This document shows, in pieces, positions 4,453 through 6,293 of a stretch of 6,293 nt of DNA (position 1 is the first letter of the stretch; every line of letters starts with the position of its first letter). The position numbers and the translations under genes are program-made. Under the pieces are notes generated by a model, which saw nothing but the letters and a program-made list of their open reading frames with translations, did no database searches and was not told the origin of the DNA. The DNA is from Candidatus Bathyarchaeota archaeon (GTDB taxonomy: Archaea; Thermoproteota; Bathyarchaeia; Bathyarchaeales; SOJC01), in NCBI GenBank assembly GCA_030641425.1, contig DAOWHM010000123.1, positions 1-6,293 of the forward strand. The letters run 5' to 3'.

Positions 4453-6293
4453 GTGACCAAGCAAGAAAGTCGTCTTAAAATCTCTGGAATGACCTGTGTT
4501 ACATGTGCTCAAACAATAGAGAAGGCATTGCTGAAAACTGAAGGAGTAGATAAGGCCCTAGTTAACTTCGCAACAGAGACTGCACACATAGAATATGATG
4601 ACAAGATAACAAATGAAAAGAAACTGACAGAGATCGTCAAGGACACAGGCTATAATGTAGATGGGGGAACTCAGAGGATTACGCTAAGGATTGGAGGTAT
4701 GACATGTGCTTCTTGCGCTCAAACCATCGAGAACGCTCTAAGGAAGACGGAAGGCGTAAGAGAAGCAAATGTCAATCTAGCGACCGAGAAAGCAACAATA
4801 AGTTATAGCCTAGGTGAAATAGGCTTTGGAGAGATTAAAGACGTCGTGGAGAATGTCGGGTATCAAGTCCTAGGCAGAGAGGATCAACGGGCAAAATTCG
4901 AGGAGGAGGAAAATCGAGAACTCCAAGCATTTTCAACAGCAAGGAAACGGGCCCTCATAGCCTGGACACTCACGATACCCATTATTCTTTGGATGATCCC
5001 TGACATGATACTCGGAGTACCCTGGCCTAACTCAACAGTGTTCAACCTTGGCATGATCGCCATCGCAACACCAATTCTTTTCTATCCAGGGTGGACAACC
5101 TACAAATCAGCTGCAAAGGCCATAAGGCATCGTACAGCAAACATGGATGTACTTATCATGTTAGGAACCCTCGTATCCTTCTTGACAGGACCAGCATCAT
5201 TCTTCGCTTCCATAGCTAACTATGCCGGAGTAGGCGCGATGATCATGTCCTTCCACCTCACAGGAAGATACATCGAAGCAAAGGCAAAGGGAAGAGCATC
5301 TCAAGCCATCAGAAGACTCCTAGAGCTTGAGGCGAAGACTGCGAGAATCCTCCGAGAAGGAAAGGAAGTAGAGGTTCCAATCGACGAAGTCCAAGTCGGC
5401 GACCTCATGATTATACGACCGGGAGAGAAGATACCTACAGACGGCGACGTTATAGAAGGTGAGAGTGGCGTCGACGAATCAATGGCCACTGGAGAATCCA
5501 TGCCTGTACAGAAAAAGCTGGGCGACAGTGTCATTGGTGCCACAATCAACCAGAAAGGCCTCCTCAAAGTGAGGGCAACAAAGATCGGAAGAGACACATT
5601 CCTCTCTCAGGTCATTAAGATGGTGGAAGAAGCCCAAGGTTCGAAGGTGCCTATCCAAGAATTTGCTGACCGTGTGACCAGCTATTTCGTTCCCACAGTC
5701 TTAGCCCTAGCCTTCTCAACCCTTGTCCTGTGGTTAGTCTTTCCAAATGTCATAGGAAGTGTGGGCGTCTGGGCGAATCAATTCCTTCCTTGGGTTGATC
5801 CAACGTTGAGTGTGTTTTCATTGGCAGTCTTTGCTACTGTGGCTACACTAGTTATTGCATGCCCTTGCGCCCTCGGACTGGCAACGCCGACTGTTCTTAT
5901 GGTTGGAAGTGGGATGGGTGCTGAGAATGGTGTTTTAATCAGACATGGAGCAGCCATCCAAACACTCAAAGACGTGAAGGTAATCGTTTTCGACAAAACT
6001 GGTACAATAACCAAGGGGCAACCTGAGGTTACTGATACGATTCCTGTGAAAGGATTTCAAGCAAAGGAGGTTTTGAGGTTGGCCGCCAGCGTCGAGAAAG
6101 GATCTGAACACCCCCTAGCCGAGGCTATCATCAGAAAGGCTGAGACCGAAGGAGCTGAGTTAGCTAAGCTGGAGAAGTTCGAAGCGATAACCGGTAGAGG
6201 AATCAAGGGAGCGATTGAAGGTCACAGCACTGTCTTAATCGGCAATAGGAAGCTTATGGATGAGGAGGGAATCGACTACAGCAGCTTAGAACC
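4453..6293 (+). CDS. copA: CopA-type Cu(I)-transporting P1B ATPase, C-terminus cut off
   Basis: The first 613 residues of a heavy-metal P-type ATPase are visible; members hydrolyse ATP to export Cu(I) across the membrane. Two heavy-metal-associated domains come first: GMTCVTC (Cys15, Cys18) and GMTCASC (Cys85, Cys88). Membrane segments follow at about 175-195, 197-220, 233-254, 257-275, 411-434 and 455-485. The actuator domain carries TGES at 346-349. The CPC metal site at 470-472 ([11 protein letters not shown]) marks the Cu(I)/Ag(I) subgroup. The phosphorylation motif DKTGT is at 514-518, with Asp514 the phosphorylated residue, and the nucleotide domain shows SEHPLAEA (His553-Pro554) and GRG at 581-583. 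The GDGxNDxPAL hinge and the last two helices lie beyond the window, so residues there that refine metal choice cannot be checked. The GTG start is fixed by the ribosome site. Copper (or silver) export is well supported by family, and by the metal-sensing regulator immediately upstream. Confidence 0.95.
   Translation, partial: MTKQESRLKISGMTCVTCAQTIEKALLKTEGVDKALVNFATETAHIEYDDKITNEKKLTEIVKDTGYNVDGGTQRITLRIGGMTCASCAQTIENALRKTEGVREANVNLATEKATISYSLGEIGFGEIKDVVENVGYQVLGREDQRAKFEEEENRELQAFSTARKRALIAWTLTIPIILWMIPDMILGVPWPNSTVFNLGMIAIATPILFYPGWTTYKSAAKAIRHRTANMDVLIMLGTLVSFLTGPASFFASIANYAGVGAMIMSFHLTGRYIEAKAKGRASQAIRRLLELEAKTARILREGKEVEVPIDEVQVGDLMIIRPGEKIPTDGDVIEGESGVDESMATGESMPVQKKLGDSVIGATINQKGLLKVRATKIGRDTFLSQVIKMVEEAQGSKVPIQEFADRVTSYFVPTVLALAFSTLVLWLVFPNVIGSVGVWANQFLPWVDPTLSVFSLAVFATVATLVIACPCALGLATPTVLMVGSGMGAENGVLIRHGAAIQTLKDVKVIVFDKTGTITKGQPEVTDTIPVKGFQAKEVLRLAASVEKGSEHPLAEAIIRKAETEGAELAKLEKFEAITGRGIKGAIEGHSTVLIGNRKLMDEEGIDYSSLE

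Noticed and set aside
5301..6014. Minus-strand ORFs opposite copA
   Set aside because: They are antisense to actuator and phosphorylation-domain sequence of the ATPase and show low-complexity Ser/Pro/Thr composition typical of shadow frames.
1..6293. CRISPR arrays, tRNA or rRNA genes, insertion sequences
   Set aside because: No regularly spaced repeats, no tRNA T-arm or cloverleaf pattern, no rRNA blocks, and no transposase or terminal inverted repeats were seen by eye.

Overview
The window looks like a piece of an uncultivated archaeal genome, probably Thermoproteota or Bathyarchaeia-like. The lineage is inferred and not certain. Support for an archaeon: several genes start at or right after a TATA-like box about 20-26 bases upstream (leaderless style), while operon-internal genes use Shine-Dalgarno sites close to GGAGGTGA. 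The gene families also fit: TrmO, small cofactor-only sulfite-oxidase-like protein, Lrp-like and PadR-like regulators. GTG and TTG starts are common.

Left part (1-1335): a possible minus-strand gene runs off the left edge. Divergent from it is trmO (tRNA modification), followed on the same strand by a molybdopterin-dependent sulfite-oxidase-like protein with its own likely promoter.

Middle (1388-2378): an Lrp/AsnC-type regulator on the minus strand, then the broken C-terminal end of a threonine synthase gene on the plus strand, then about 155 bases in which I see no gene.

Right part (2379-6293): a divergent gene cluster that reads as a copper-handling locus. Rightward: a PadR-type winged-helix regulator fused to a C-terminal TRASH-like metal-binding motif (C-X20-C-X3-C). 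Five bases later comes a CopA-type Cu(I) P1B-ATPase with two N-terminal heavy-metal-binding domains, cut by the right edge. Leftward: a two-helix SHOCT protein with a Met-rich loop, a membrane-anchored PepSY-like protein with a Met/His patch, and an isoprenylcysteine-methyltransferase-like membrane enzyme, packed as one operon. The 76-base gap between the two arms holds a perfect 12-bp AT palindrome that can serve as a TATA element in both directions, and two exact copies of GTAGGTAATAT 38 bases apart. A simple model (inference) is that the PadR-TRASH protein senses copper, binds these repeats and controls both arms: CopA exports Cu(I), and the Met-rich proteins handle metal on the outer face of the membrane.

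The main points of interest are the PadR-TRASH fusion with its candidate operators, the make-up of the leftward operon, and the threonine synthase remnant.
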